Positions 37,535-52,500 of a stretch of DNA of 64,000 nt are shown in pieces. The DNA comes from Aptenodytes patagonicus (taxonomy: Eukaryota; Chordata; Aves; Sphenisciformes; Spheniscidae): contig NC_134959.1 in the NCBI RefSeq assembly GCF_965638725.1, forward strand, positions 12,342,417-12,406,416, written 5' to 3'. Position numbers and translations under genes: made by a program. How positions within the stretch are numbered: position 1 is the stretch's first letter; each line of letters starts with the position of its first letter. The notes beneath the pieces are model-generated. The model was given only the letters and a program-made list of their open reading frames with translations, was not told where the DNA came from and ran no database searches.

Positions 37535-40500
37535 GTAAGTATAAATAAGTACGTTTAAAAGCTGCTTATTAAATAGTAGCTATATGTATTTAAATTGTAT
37601 GCCTGCTATGACACATGTAAAGATTAGTGCAAGCCCACAAAACTAGGAAGTGAACCAAAGCAACTTTAGTGTAAGTTGCTTGTTATTTACTAATATGGAC
37701 CTCTTGATATATTGCATGGTAGCAACAGGTCAAAGTTGGTGTTGTTTCTAAACTTTACAGGAAGCTTATTTTGTTTGCTATGAACTAAAGTTATATATTT
37801 TCCCACTTGTAACTTAAAATGGGATTGACCTTTTGAAATCCCTTGTGGATAGACAATCACTCATTTCTGACAGCATTTTACATAGCAAAATAAAGCCATT
37901 AAACTGAGCTGGAATAAAAGCTCCAGTCCTTAAGACTTCTAATCTGGGTATTCTGCAATTAGTCTTCATCCAAAATTAAGTGTGTGGAGACTCCATTAAA
38001 CTCGAGGGTTATTGTTACCTGATTATAAAATTAAGCCTTAAATTGGACAGGGTTCTTTCAATTGTGTATTACTTAAGATGGCGATGTGATCAGTTGAAAT
38101 GCTAAAATCTGTTCACCAGTTCTGTCTGTATTCTAACACCATTTCTGAAAGCTGAGTACTGAAAGAACCACTTGCTTCATGCTTATTTCTTCCTTGACAA
38201 CAGGATTTATTTCTTTTCAGCATGTATACAGTGTTTGTTGTAGTAAATGTGTTGCTTTCTAATTAAGAATTTGTCTCATGCTGCCAATCTGTTGGTGTGC
38301 AGTAAACCCAAGATGTTTCTTGTCTTAGATTTTTTCTTCTTTCTGATGGATTTTCATTTTAGTTTGAAAATATACTTCACTTTTACTAGCTGCCTATTTT
38401 TAACTCATTCAGGTGACTAGTGTTAAGTAACTTTAAGGTTTAATCTCCTCTTAGTGTTGTTTGCATCAGCTACATCTGTTACCCTTTTTCAGATAAGTCA
38501 CTAAATATAACTTCTAGGTTAATCACCGGACTGTCTGTCTATCAATGGCCTTTCCTTTTTATTTAAACAAAAGCACCTATAGTTGCTATACATTTGCTAG
38601 TAATTGTTTGTAAGCCAGATTCAATTGCTTGCCTCTAAAGAGCAAAAGCTATTGGTGTGTAGCTGGTGATACATGGCACTTCTCCCTAAAGCATCATCTA
38701 ACTTTTTCAGGTGTTAGTTCCATGCAAAGGAAGCCTTTCAAGCAACAGTCTGTCTACCTGCCAGTTTGAATCTTATGTTCTGAAGCCGCTAGAAGAAAAT
38801 TTTGAGACCTTAAATGGAAAGGTATTTCTGTTTTGATATCTGAATGTAGCTTGGGGACACTCCAATAAATGATTCACTGCAGTTGATGACTGATAGTGTG
38901 AACTAATGGTAACAGGAGAGGTAGCTAGGAGTTAGAGGTAACTGGCAAAAGTAGTATGTTGCCCATCTAAGCCAAAATTTTCAGGGATATACTGCTTTCT
39001 AGAAAAAGCTGTATTTTGGCATGTGCACAAGAATACTTGTCCTGTTCAGATGTTAACACTGCCTCTGACTTCAGCTTACTACGTTGGCAAAGCAACTTTG
39101 TCAATTTATCTGTGTTTTGTGACTGTTAGGAATTTTCTGGTGTGGCAGAAGGGTCTTTATCACTTAGTTAAGAACTGTCTGTCTAGCTTTCAGGCAAATA
39201 GTAGCCTGCCTATATCGTATGCAGATGCAAGTTCACCAAGGCTTAAGACAAAACTTTGATGGTATCAAGTTGTATCTGAGGCCTGATGTATTAATTCAGT
39301 TCAGGAAGTAGAGCAGAAACTGACTAATGTAGCAGCAAGCCATGATAACCAATACTGACACTGCCTAGGATCACATTTTTTCACTTGTAATTTTGCAGTA
39401 CAGTCTGAGATCTTGCACCTGTTTGCAGGCTATCATCTAGATCTTCCTACTGCAGATGTCCTCACTGGAGTTACTTAAGAAGATAAAGCTGAGCGTGAGA
39501 AATGTAGACAAGATGTGTGGTGTTTTTCTGAAGCTGGACTTAGGCCCCAATTCTAAGTTGTTTTTCAATTTCCCTTCTACTAAAAGTGCTCTAAAATCTG
39601 CAAATAGTCACTTAGACCTTGGAGATTGTCTGAAACCTCCTCTAGTAGTAGACATATAAAGAAAGTAAGTATAAGCAAGGTTTAGCTAGCTGTTGTAGAC
39701 TGAAGGAGTCTTTGTTTCAGTGTCTATACAGCACAAGAATATGAATCTGGGGCTTTCCTGTCTTACAAGATTCTCTTCTTTCCCTGGGAATGTAACTATG
39801 CAATGCAGAAGCCAAAGAGTAACTTTCTTCTGGCGGAGTTTTACACTTGATCTGGTTTTCATTTTGTTTCAGGAGATCTTCATACAAGGAAACCTCATCA
39901 TTTTAGGAACTGGTTTTAATTATAATCTCTCAGTACCTGTTCTTTTTGAGGAAACATTTTACAATGAAAAAGAAGAAAGCTTTAGTATATTGTGCATAGC
40001 TCATCCATTGGAAAAAACAGAAAGCTCAAGTACGTATTGAAGCGTTAACTTGGGGGTCTTGTTTGCACAGTGAGCAAATTAGTATGTTTAAGCTTAATAC
40101 ATTTCCTTCATTCTGAAAAGCATTGGCTTGGTTGAAAGCTCTTGGCATTTATTAGCCTGCTGGAGTGGATGTTGGTATGCTGTTGGAGAGAAATATTAAG
40201 TTGCTGCCAGGCAAACTTAATTCTGCAGGGTCTATGCCCCAGTCTCAGCACTAAAAATCATCTGCAGAATACTTGATCCAGCATGATTTTTTTAGCCATG
40301 CTCAGTTTAGTGCTGACTGCTTAAAAAGTCTTAAATGTGACATGTGTCTTGAGATGCAAGGTGGATACACAGAAAACTGCAGAGGTAAATTCTTTAGTGA
40401 TCACTTTGTCAGTAGTTAGAGGTTGTATAGCATAGCTATGTAGCAGCTTTTCTGGTGGTGGTCTGTCTCATTAGGCTGAATGTGTTAGTTTTTGTCCTAG

Positions 40501-43500
40501 TACTGAAAGTGCTCTTGATAAGGCTGAAACACTATTTCCAAGGCTACTATTAAAGCTGTAAATGTAACAGGAATCCTTGTGAATTTGTATAACAGTCTGT
40601 GTTTACTAATTAAAAGGAACATAAGCTTCCTAAAACATATGCTTTTTCTGAAATAAAAACATCTAGTCTTCCTAAATACATAATGTCATCACTTGTTTCA
40701 AACAGATAAAGTGAAATAATACTAGGGTAGTCTGAAAATAGTACTGTGAGGGAAGTATGAAAGTTTTTCTGAAAAAAAATAGCTGGCATACATATGGGCT
40801 TAAATTCTGTAAATATTAATCTAAATCTAAAAAATTATTCTTGTGGTGTTCCTTTTTTGGCCATTACTTAATGTAGTCAGATAGCAGTCTTTCAGAAGTG
40901 AGCTAATTTGTAATTTCAAAAGTAATTTGGAATGAATGAGATCTAAGCCTGTTATTAGTTGGCTGCCTTTGGTTGCAAATGAAAGACTTGCCTAGAAAAA
41001 AATTTTTGGAAAGGCAGTATGAATTTTAAGTGAGATACAATTGTTTTATTCAGAAGGAAAATGGATTTGGTTTAATGTTTACATGAAGCAACTTTGCTTT
41101 CCCATTCAGAGAAAGCGTGTCTAAATAAAGAATAGGTTATGTAAAAATCCAAGATGGGATTTTTACAGCTCACTTAGAGCACACTGACTTCCTGCGTGGG
41201 CACTCAGTCAATATTGTAATGTGCTTTTCTACTTTCAAGCTTGACTTGCACTCAGATTGAGTTGTGTATGTGGCAATAGATTACCCCAGGGTAAAAAACC
41301 ATGTGAAATCAGTTTTAGCTATACCAAATAAATACTTGACATAAAAGGCAAGAGAGCCTACTCTAAATGTGATGTATTAAATTCTTCTGATTAAAAGCAA
41401 TACCTTCAGTTAAAGGTATAGTAAGCTGAATTGATGTTTCATTGCACACAAGTTGGCTGTGTATGTAGGAACAGAAAGTACTTTACCGTGCATACATATT
41501 AAACCTATGTGTTAATTCTTGGCTCTCATTTTAGGTGAATCTACAGCTTCATCAAACTCCTATGCTCTTAAAAATATTGAAGATGTTAGAGAATTCTTAG
41601 GAAGGCACTGTGAGAGGTTTGATAAATACATAGGATCTTTCTACAGAACATTTAAAGAACATGAAAGGAAAAGCCTCCGCCACTACATAGTCAGTATCTT
41701 GCTTCTTGATGTTTAATTTACTAAATATAATGCACTTTACTGCTTTGGATATCTTTGTCTTATTGAGCTTTTCTATGTCAGAGTAGTCTAGAGTTGAGGA
41801 AGGTGGGAAGGGAGAAAGTAGAATTCATAGTTGTGAATTACCACATCTTAACTATTAGGTAAAGGCAATTTTTCTAGCTAAACACTTTACCATAGTGCAC
41901 ACTTCTAAGGCAGGGAAGACTTCCTTTCTTTGCTTATTCGTGCTTTGTTGCTTCAAGTCAGATTAACCTGAATCTGAATGCTTTTTTTCTTTTCTCTCCC
42001 TCCGCCCCCGACAGGATTCTGTCAATGCACTTTATACCAAATGTCTCCAGCATCTTTTGAGAGATTCGCACTTGGTAAACACTTACTCCACTAAATACAT
42101 AGTACATAGTGTTACTTAAGCAATAAATTATCTAACTTTCTCTTGCTGTTGTTATCGCTTTCCTTTTCTAGAAGATGCTTGCAAAGCAAGAAGAGCAGAT
42201 GAATCTGATTAAACAAGCAGTTGAAGTAAGCATCTGAAATGAAGGAAAATAATTAGCAAGCTTTTTTAACTCTTCCTTTCATCCCTGAAGTACTTTTTTT
42301 TTCTGCAGATGTATATCCACCATGCTATTTATGATCTAGTCTTTAAATATGTGGGGACTATTGAGGCAAGTGAGGTAAGTTTGTTTGGTCGCTAAAGATT
42401 AGTTACATTAGTCAATGCATTTTAAAAAACTGTTGCCTTTCTATTGATTAGGATGCTGCTTTTAACAAAATCACGAGGAGCCTTCAAGACCTGCAGCAAA
42501 AAGACATTGGAGTGAAGCCTGAGTTCAGGTGAGAGACGTATGATTGTGGACCCTTTGAGGAGTCACTGAGATCATGTCTTAAATAGGTCTCAGGCCAGCC
42601 AAAAAGTGTCTTCCTTCAGACAATAGCAAGTTTTTCTTATACTTCATTGCTTTGAGATGGAAAAGTAAAGCTTTGCAGGTGTCATTTTACAGCAGTCTTT
42701 GCATTGATTGCTATTTCCTTTGCTTTCATATTCTTATGCTTCCCTCAATCTACAGGGTGCAGAAATGCAAGTGTACTTGGAGTAGAGATGGGAATATTTT
42801 AATACCATTCTTCATTTCAGCTCTGAATAAGTTAAAACTTGGGTTCTAGACATCCTGCACAGGAACTCTGTATGCTAACAATTTCTTTCAAATTATTTTG
42901 TAGTTTCAATATACCACGTGCAAAGCGAGAACTGGGTCAGTTGAACAAATGTTCTTCCCCTCAACAGAAGCTACTTTGTCTACGAAAAGTGGTACAAATT
43001 ATTATGCAATCTCCTAGCCAAAGAGGTCAGTAATTAGTGAATTAATAACTTAATTTTAAACTCTTTTCTTAACCAGTACACACAAAGCACTTTAGTATAT
43101 AAGCAGCTGTTTGAATAGCGCTTGTGGATTAAACACAATTAGACTGGGGTCTGCCTTGCAGGCCTCTAAACAAAGCAAAATGGAGGCAAGACAGACATTT
43201 CAGCATTGTTTCTCATGGGGTGAGGTGGGGTACTTGGTTAGCTTATAAATGTTTTAGCTGGAGCATGTGACAAGCTTGCATGTGCTAGGATATTTTCTCA
43301 TGCAGAAGAACTGAGGGTGATCCATTTTAACACTGAGGATCGCTGCTAGATCATTCTTGTGTATTTGTCTGTGCTCCCTGATAATCTTGAAATTGATACT
43401 CTTGAGATGCATCTTTTGCAAAATGCAGTGTTGGTGGGGGACAAACAAACCTTCTATATGCTGTGTTCAAAGTGCTACCATGGATTACAGAAATGATTCT

Positions 43501-46500
43501 GTGATAGGAAAGCATGGACCTCTTTACCTGGTATTTATTTTATCTAGCTTGGAGAGAGAAGATACTTCCACTAAGCAAATGGAGTAGTACAGTGAATTTA
43601 TGCTTTCCCTACTTCATCTCTTCCTTTCTTCAGGAAAACTCCTGGGTTATGGAAAAGTATATCAACTTAGAGGGTAGTTTTTGCCCTCAAGAATTTCAGA
43701 AATCTTGAGCTAGTACTCTGGCCCTTTCTGTGTAGGAAGGAGGAGATGCTAGTCAAATATCACAATTTCTACAGTACAAGCTGTATTTGTTTTTTAGCTC
43801 CTGGCAGCCTATTTTAGAGGGAGACTGAGAACATTTGAAGGGCTGCCTTGGTTACTCAATGTATTCTCTACTAGTAGAGCTGGCCCTTAGTCTTAGGAAG
43901 CAGAACTCCATTTATAGGTATTGCTCTTGATTTGAACTGTGACATGACTAACATCAGCTGTAAATTCTTTTTTTTTTTAGTTAACATGGAAACCATGTGT
44001 GCAGATGATCTTCTCTCTGTTTTGCTGTATTTGCTCGTAAAAACAGAAATCCCAAACTGGTATGTAACTATTTTGGCTATACAGAGCTCCATCATATCAT
44101 CTTAGATGTAATGCTGCTGTAGGGGCAAATGTTTCTGAACATGTAGTAATAATGTACTGAAAGTGTAAGAGGGGCTGATGTAATGCAGAAAACTATTTTT
44201 AGTAGCACAAACAGCAAAGATGTATTACAGATGTGACCAAATAAAGGACTTACCAGAAATTCAAGTGCTGTGTCTTTGCTGTTTTGATTCCCAGCCTAGA
44301 AAAAAGTTGTAATGGGAGGCCATCTCTATACCAAATCTGCATGTCAATACAGACTTCAGACTGCTCCTTCCTTATCTGTGTTTGGAGCTGTGAAACCTTT
44401 ATGCAGCTTCTAGATGTTCGATACATTTCATATAGGGAATCTAGATTTGAATGCTTAATTGCTTGCTGCTAGCCTATGCTGCTGTGTGTATCTCTCCTCT
44501 CTATCAGTAAAAGTATATCTAAACCTTCCACCTGTACCTGAACTGAATTTTGGTGTTGGTGTATCCCATATCCGAGATGAGCATTTTTCCTTTCATTTGT
44601 AGCTATCACTTTACACTGGTGCTTATGGTGCTTGAAACATTAACGTGTTTGAAACATGTGAAACAATATCCCGCTGCTGTCCTTATGCTGTCCTTCATAT
44701 TCCTTATATCCGATTAATAACTTCCACTGAATAGTTGAGATAAGTAGAGTTCTGATCCATCTACAAAGCTCAGAACAGCCGTTGTATTGCTAGCGTAACA
44801 ATCTTTCTAGAAGCTTTTTTCTTAACCTATTGTCTGCCTGGATTGCCTAAGGTGGGTTGCAGTATTAAGATATGTCGTGCTAGTGTCGTCTTATTTTTAG
44901 TGGTTCATGGCTTTAACTTTTTTTTATTTCAGGATGGCCAACTTGAGTTACATAAAGAACTTCAGGCTTTGCAGTTCAGTGAAGGATGAATTGGGATACT
45001 GTCTAACCTCAATTGAGGCTGCAATAGAATATATACGGCAAGGCAACCTCTCTGACAGATCAACAGTAAGCTACTCTTAAAGTCTGTCAAATGTGTATTT
45101 GATAAGCTTGTAGGACTGTGTACCACCGCGGGAGTAAATTCAGTCAGAGGATACAAACAGCTAACATAAGAGTTCCTTTTTTGCACTTAAAGAAATGGGT
45201 TGAGGTAACCATACCTGAAGCAAATGCTAAAATCTAAATGATTACAATGAAGTCCTAATCCTGTAGCAATACTTGTTGTTCATTGTATACTCCTTGAGGA
45301 AGTAGTTAAATGTCAAGTCTGCCTCTTCATATGATGGGAGGAAAAATGACAGCACTATTTTCAACAGTTGAGTCTTCAGTAAGTCTAATATCTCCTGTTT
45401 GTACTCTTTCTATTGTGGTTGTGAAAGTAATGCAGTACTTGAGAGTAAGCATAGCTTAAACAGATTTTTCTTTAATAACTTTAAAAAGCTTTAGCTATGC
45501 TAGCAGAATGGAGGTTGCAGTGTGACTTAGAATTATTCAGTAAATCATCGTACTCTAAAAATTCAATCTTTGCAGTGCAGATTACTATGTTGCACCAAGC
45601 TGATAGTTTAATGGGAGTGGCAGGACTATGATAAGGTGGTGTTTGAAGGTCAAATTGGGCTCTCGATCTCTAACCTAGCAGGGGCAGGAAGTTTGTGGAT
45701 GTATGAGTTATTTCCTACTGGGCAACTTGACCTTCTGTCAATCAGGTCAAACCCCTGCAGGCCAATCAAGGATGATATTGATGTGACTTTAGAAACTTCT
45801 ACAATTTAAGAACTTTGTAGCTTATTTAGTAAAGGAATCCAGTCTTACCGCTCCTGTAAAACTTTCTACTGTTGCAAAATTAGGTTTTCCTGATCTGATG
45901 TGGAAATCAAAAGGAGTGAACTTGAAACCAGAGTGAATTCAATGTGTCTCAGTCTGCCCAACTGCAAAGCACTGGAATCTAATTGCAGGGGCCAGGATAA
46001 TGGCTCAGTGTGCAGGGCTTGGGATGGGACAACCTGGGGCACAATCTTAAAGAAGCAGCACTTAAAGTAACCTTTTTAGCCTTTTGTTATTCTTGGTTTT
46101 GTTCTTTTCTGGGATCCTTCCATGAACCTGTCATACATAGGTTTGTTTTGTACACTCCAAGAAAAAAGCACTTTTCCATTTTGTGTAAAGAGACTGTGGT
46201 ATTTCTTGTCTGTAATGCTGTATTGAATTATGTTAAAAAATAAAAATGTTAGTTTAAAAGGAAAACAACCTGCCAAACAATTTTGCTTCCTGCAGTCACT
46301 TGGCTATCATTAACAATTAATATACAAATAGCAATGCTGGTGGTCTGGATGGAGAACTGGAACCAAAGTAGAATTGTCTTCCACAACAATGCCAGCAAGC
46401 TGAAAAAAAGAATATACTGCTCTTAAATTTCTAGAATAAAAACTGTTTCCTATCAAATGCCTGGTCCTGTCCCTCCTTATATAGCTAAGGATAGCAGTTG

Positions 46501-49500
46501 TTTTTTTTATACTGGGATTGCCCTGAAGTGGTTATAACTTAAGTGCCACTGCCATTAAGATACTAATTTATTTCTCTGGGAGGCATCTGTCTTGAAATAT
46601 GAAGTACATATTTGAGAATTCTAAATGAAGGCAGTCTCATACTGCTTATCTTAGTGTCTGCACCAGTATAAGAGCAAGCAGTAAGTGTTTCTGTCCATAC
46701 CTCAGCTGGATCAGCTCCAGACCTAGAGTGCTAGCCTCTAACTTTCTCACTTCAGTGTGTGTACAGTGAGTGTGCAACAGGACCTCCTTTCTTCTACGTT
46801 GCCTTTCATGGAGTCAACATGGCTTGAAGGCAGTACCCAGAGATGGAAAGCAGCAGAACCTTGAAGACAAGGAAGTGGGTGACCCCTGGCCCTCTAGCAC
46901 AGCTGAAGAGGAAAGAGCTAGACCACCCTTTTCTCTAGTGTAGGGTAAGGGAGAAGGTGGCACACAATGGAGAGGAAGAAACTAGGTAGCAAATAGCCCC
47001 TTGACAGGAATTGGAAAAGGGTAGTGAGGAGGTGGAGGAACATGGTAGAAACTTCTGATAGCATTGCTCTCCCTTCATGAACTTATCAGCTGAGATACTT
47101 CCTTTATTCTCTGGCAAAGGAGATCGACTTTCTGTTTAAAGCAGCAGCAGCTGTCATGTTGATGCCCCATGGTTTCCTTTTCCAGATGGTGCTGGAAGGG
47201 GTTGTGGGATTTAAGTAAGCAGGAACATTGCTGTGCCCTGGGGCTTCATTATAGCCCCTCATGTGGCTACACTTAATTTTATAGCTGGCTTCAGATGGAG
47301 CTTCTGGCAGCTGAGTAATGCTGTTGTCCAATCCCTAATGAAGCTAACTACATAAAGAAAACTCAGCAGGGAACTAATGTACCCTGTGGAGCAACGGGCA
47401 TATTATCACCTTCATGTTAGTAAGAAAATTGCACTTAGGAGACACCTGCCAACTCCCTTCACCCAAGGTCATGCAAGTCTTAGAGAGACATTTTGGTTGT
47501 GGGGAGTAGAGGAGCATGTAACTCATAGCACGGAAGATTCCATTTTATTTTCTGGGAATTGTCAACCTTATTTAATTAGAACTCTAGTTAATATGTATTG
47601 GACCTTAGTTATGTTCCTATGCATAGCTAATGTGTAGTAAGACCCTCTAGTTCAGAGGGATGAAGTAAGGTATACAGTAGGGAGTTAGAGGCACCCACTA
47701 GGGAGTAGGCAGCATTTTGGTTCCTGTATGGAAAGAGCTGTAGGTGGCAATGAAGTTTGCATGGAGGAGGTGCAGGTGGGAGAAGCCAGGAAAGGAAGAC
47801 TTGAACACAAACTGAGGCCAATAAAGTATTTGGGGGGAGGGGGAGTGGACATAATCATCAGTTGTAATCTGTGAAAGTCACCTTGGATAGGTCATTATAC
47901 AGGTACACCCTCATAGGTACAAATATTTCATTTCTCGAGTAGATAGTGTTAGATAAAAAGATCATTAGTATTTGGATGTGTATTTTTCTAGACAATTGTT
48001 GTGGTTTAACCTCAGGAAGAAAATTAACTCTATCCTAGCTGAAACCAGGACAACAATAGAGATTAAAATACCTGAGAGTAACTGCGAAGCAGGTTTTTGT
48101 TTTGTTTTTTTTAATTCCTGGAGTGCAAGTAAAGCTGGTACAAGCAAGTTTTGTCTTTGAAGGCCCAGACTTGCTTAATACTTCAACTAATACCTGATTC
48201 TTCTGCCATTTTGTATTTCACTTTTGAAGATACATAGTTTCAACTCTTTTTTCTGATTTATATAATAAATAACACCTCTACATAAGGATTGGTGTCTCAA
48301 GTGACTCTTCAAAATAATTATTCCACTTGGGGAACACTTCTTTTGTAAAATACACTGTGGAAGGAACAGTACTAAAACTACAGTAGGTCTTGCTAGTGGT
48401 TACTTAGATTCTCCATGGTGAAAGTATAAAGCTGTCTGTGAGTATTCATATTAGAAATTCTGATTAGACTTCAGAAACTTGTATCAGCAGTAAAGCTTTA
48501 ACTTTTTTTTCTAGTTAATAAAATTTTTGATCAAATATTTCTTAGGGAAGTTATTCCTGATCACACTGAAGAATCTCTCCAAGGAGGCTAGTGCAACGTG
48601 CCTTGTAATTCTGAAAAGATATGCTTGGGTATCTTTAGCTAAAGTACCTAGGTTTGAAAAGATTGGTGAATATTTGTCATACTCATGTATCTAAATACAA
48701 CCAACCTACTGTGAAGTACAGATCCAAACTTCTATCTCTAGACTTCACAAACATGTTTTTAACTACCTTATTTGCTAGAAAATGAAGGTTTTTTTAGACA
48801 GCTTTATGAGAGGCATCTGTGTTGATTTTGAAACTTGAGTGATCTAATTTCTAGAAAATCTGAACTCTATTTTTGGTGTTAAAGTGATCTTGTTTATTTG
48901 CAGTTGACTAGTTTCTTAAACTTCGTGCTGACTTACTAATGTTAAGAGTTGGACTTTTTTTACTCATTTATATCTGGTCTTTACAGACTTATTTGCAGAA
49001 GCTATAGCCTGGATCCTAAACCATCAAAGTTTATCTGATACATGGGTGTTTATCTTAAATGCAGTCGTCTTCAGTTTGATGGATGCTGTGAGTCTTTCCA
49101 TTTCTAAGGAGATAGTCATTATCCAAAAATAACATCCAAAGAAATGATATTCACTGCCAAACATTAGCAGTGGTTGATCAGAATCAATTATGTGCAAGTG
49201 TTTCCATCTACTTTCTTAGAAAGTGTTTTCTTTAGATTGTTTGTTTTATTTCATGTGAGGCTCAATGTTGCCGTTTCAAAATCTGACTCTACTTAAGAAC
49301 TTTCACCTGGTTTTGGAAGCATCTACATTCTTTAGTGCATCCTGAAGTGTATCTTCAGATTTCTCAGAAAATGGGAAGTACCGATGTGAGAGTCGCACTA
49401 CATGTCTGCTTAGCTCAATCTCTAATTTTCAAGAAGTGACCAGTAGGAAATGCTATATGAATGAGTCTGCTGCAGAGTAATGCTTCACCTGGTACAATCT

Positions 49501-52500
49501 TTTATTTTCTAGCAAGTAGCAGAGAGTTCAGTGGAGTCTTTGAGTCAGAGTTGTATCTGGGTCATCTTTTTTAATAGCCACCAGTAGACATGTCTTACGT
49601 GAATTTGTCTAATGCCTTTTGAAGTCCTTTTATACTTTTGATTTTTGCAACAACCTATGGCAATGGATTCTACAATAAGAGAACACTTTTTCTTTTCTCT
49701 CTTCTCCCCGCTCCCTCCCCAGACCTCCCCAGTGTGATGATTTTGTTGGGCGTCCCAGTTCTTATATTTTGAGGAATAGTGGATATTCATTCTTTGCATG
49801 TTTTCTTTGGACTTTTTGTGATTTTTATAGACCGCTGTAGCACAGTCAAATCTCTTCCAGAGTGAAGAATCCTAAATTCTCCTCGTAAGAAAGCTGCATT
49901 GCACCTCTTATAGTTCTTGTTGTCTTTTTTATGTCTTTTCTAGTTTTGCTGTGTTCTTTTTTAGATGGTAGAACTGTAATTTCATTAATGCTCAGTTAGT
50001 TCATGGAGAATTACAGTAAAGGAATATTCTGGTGAACATCTACTTATTGTTCCTTTGAACAGCAGGTGTGCAGTCTTTTAAGTCTTGGAATCCTAAATGT
50101 GAAACTGACTTAGGGTTTACGTGCATCTGATAATTCATAAGTGGTAAATACAGTATTTAATGTTTCTAAAAGTTAATTCTACTGTTAAGGTACTTTACTT
50201 TTGCCTGTAAATGAGTATATAGATAATCAATCTATATATTTTATTTTCAGGAATCTGAGAAACTGTGTGACAAGCTGCTTTTAAGACAAAGGATGAACTT
50301 GTTGTCCCAGATGTCTGCTACTCCAATAGACTACTTATTTAAGGTTAATAACTTTTATGGCAGAATATGTATGTACCTACGTATTGCATGTTTATTTCCT
50401 TTCCTTTCTGTGATTTTTCTGAAATGTAATGCAGCATTAATTACATTAGTACTGCGAAATGTGTTTTAGTAGATGCTAAAAGTGTGTTTTGAATCTAGTG
50501 CATTACTGTACCAGAGTGTTACCAAGTTAATATAATCTTATGGATTTCAGCATGTTATAAGAAACATGAAAGCAAATGAGGATGAAATGCTACTGCTGTT
50601 GGTATTGATTGGCCCATTTAACGCACAGATGTGATATTACCATCTGGTTGTCTCTCACAGCTTTTAGTGCTTGAAATTGAAAGAGTTTTCTGAAATAATT
50701 TAAATGTGGTCACCTGACAGCTACTTCATATTATATGTTAATCTCTTTGTCATTCTAAAAGAATTTTGCCTATACAAGGACACAAAGCAGAGCTTCTAAT
50801 TATATGTGTTCACAGCTTATGGCTAGAGAATTAGTAATTTTATAGAAATGTTTTTGCACAGAGGGAGCTTAATTTCGTGACTGAGTCTAAAGAGAACAAT
50901 AGGAATTGTTTTAATTTTTTATAGAAAGTGAAGTAAGCCAAGAACAGATTCTTTTTAATACTGAATGCCCATTAGGGTTTTTTTTGCTGTGACATTGTTC
51001 ACTTCTGCTTTCTAATGCTTGAATACATGTCTTTTATAATCGGTTCCTTTCGTTTTGTGCTTCAGTAAATTACTCTATTTTTTTTGTGTGTTTTTTTTTT
51101 TTTTTTCTTAAAAGGAGGCTTTTTATATAGGTTCTTCATTCTCTTTCTTCTCTTGGCTTTTCATAGCATATTGCTTCAGGTAGTCAGGAGGAAGTGGAGC
51201 GATTACTAAGTCAAGGTGACAGTGATAAGGACACTGTACAGAAAATGTGTCATCCGCTCTGTTACTGTGACAAATGTGAGAAGCTAGTTTCTGGGTAAGC
51301 ACTTTTCATCTCCACAAATACACAAAAAGCTATGTAAAAGTCTTCATCCAAGATTTACTTTAGAAAGTACGCTGCTTTTGGTTCTAGAGGAAGTTGGTAG
51401 CACTTTGGGATGTGGTAGTGTACATTTGTGTGGTTTGAAAAAGTGGAAGAAATATTAGGAGAATACCGAATGCCTTGGAACCAGCCAATTTTGTGATGGA
51501 GGCTGTATGTGCTTTGGTAAACGTGGTGTGAAATGTTTCTTCTCTTGAACCTAACTTATACATCTTGGACAAAACCACGTCTTAAAATGTAAAGCTCTGT
51601 ATAGAATAATTTGTCAATGTGAAAGGATAAAAAGTTCCAAAATCAGTTTTTCGTCGGTCTTGGCAATTTTTCTCTTTCTCTTCTCCTTACCACTGCTGCA
51701 TAGGTAACTGAGCTGCTTTTAAACCATTGTGTTTTAAAGGAAACTGAATGATCCTTCCATTATCACTCCATTTTCCCGAGATGACCGGGGATATACACCA
51801 CTTCATATAGCTGCTATTTGTGGTGAGTATTCTTGGTTTTCTTCACTAGTGTTTTCTACTCCTTATGTTCCTTATCTTTATGTTAGCACGTTTTCCAACT
51901 TTGTGTTAAGGAGTGAATTTTGTATTAAATTGTTTTCTGCTTATTTGCTGTGGAAACTGGTATCTTGGCACAGACTGAAGGAAGTTATTGTATATTCTTT
52001 TAAGCTCAGTTTCTTATGGCTAAGTTGTTGTTTTTTGTTTGCTGGCTGTTTACTTTTGCCTTAGTGGTAACCACAGTAGTTCTTTCTTCAGCTGTGAAAA
52101 AAGTAAAAATGTGTCATCAGAAACCAGTCTTGTTTTAAAGAACTGGCAGATTGAGAAATTAATCCCTTCTCTCTCCTGCAGCTGGCTATGCATAGTAGAT
52201 CTGTACCATCTCCTGTCTTGTAATGTTTATTATGCCATTGATCTTACATTTATTAGAAGATGTATTAATTTTCTTAGTGAGTTTTTTTTAATAAATTATT
52301 TCCTTTTTTTATTATTATCTTGAATCCCAATAGGAAAGTGCTTTATGTGACATGGCATTATTTTCTACTCTTTTCTTACTCGTAAGATACAAGCGTAGCT
52401 TGGTTTTAGCTGGAGGTTCTTTTATGGAGCTTTGACCTTGAGTAATCTGCAAAAAAAAAACCCCACCCAAATACCAAGGAAGTGAATATACAGTATATAG

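Larger units (their letters stand above)
45066..50250 (+). other. ANKRD27 intron 12
   Basis: About 5.2 kb, containing the 56 bp LTR remnant (47997-48052) and an antisense CR1 relic (about 49565-49980). No exon was seen; purine-rich stretches near 46.8-47.1 kb are unassigned. Confidence 0.6.

Noticed and set aside
39456..39659. 67-codon plus-strand frame between ANKRD27 exons 3 and 4
   Set aside because: No similarity to VARP, and exons 3 and 4 join in phase without it.
46800..47060. Purine-rich stretch in ANKRD27 intron 12 as a possible retroelement
   Set aside because: I could not match it to any element or find ends or duplications, so I left it unassigned.
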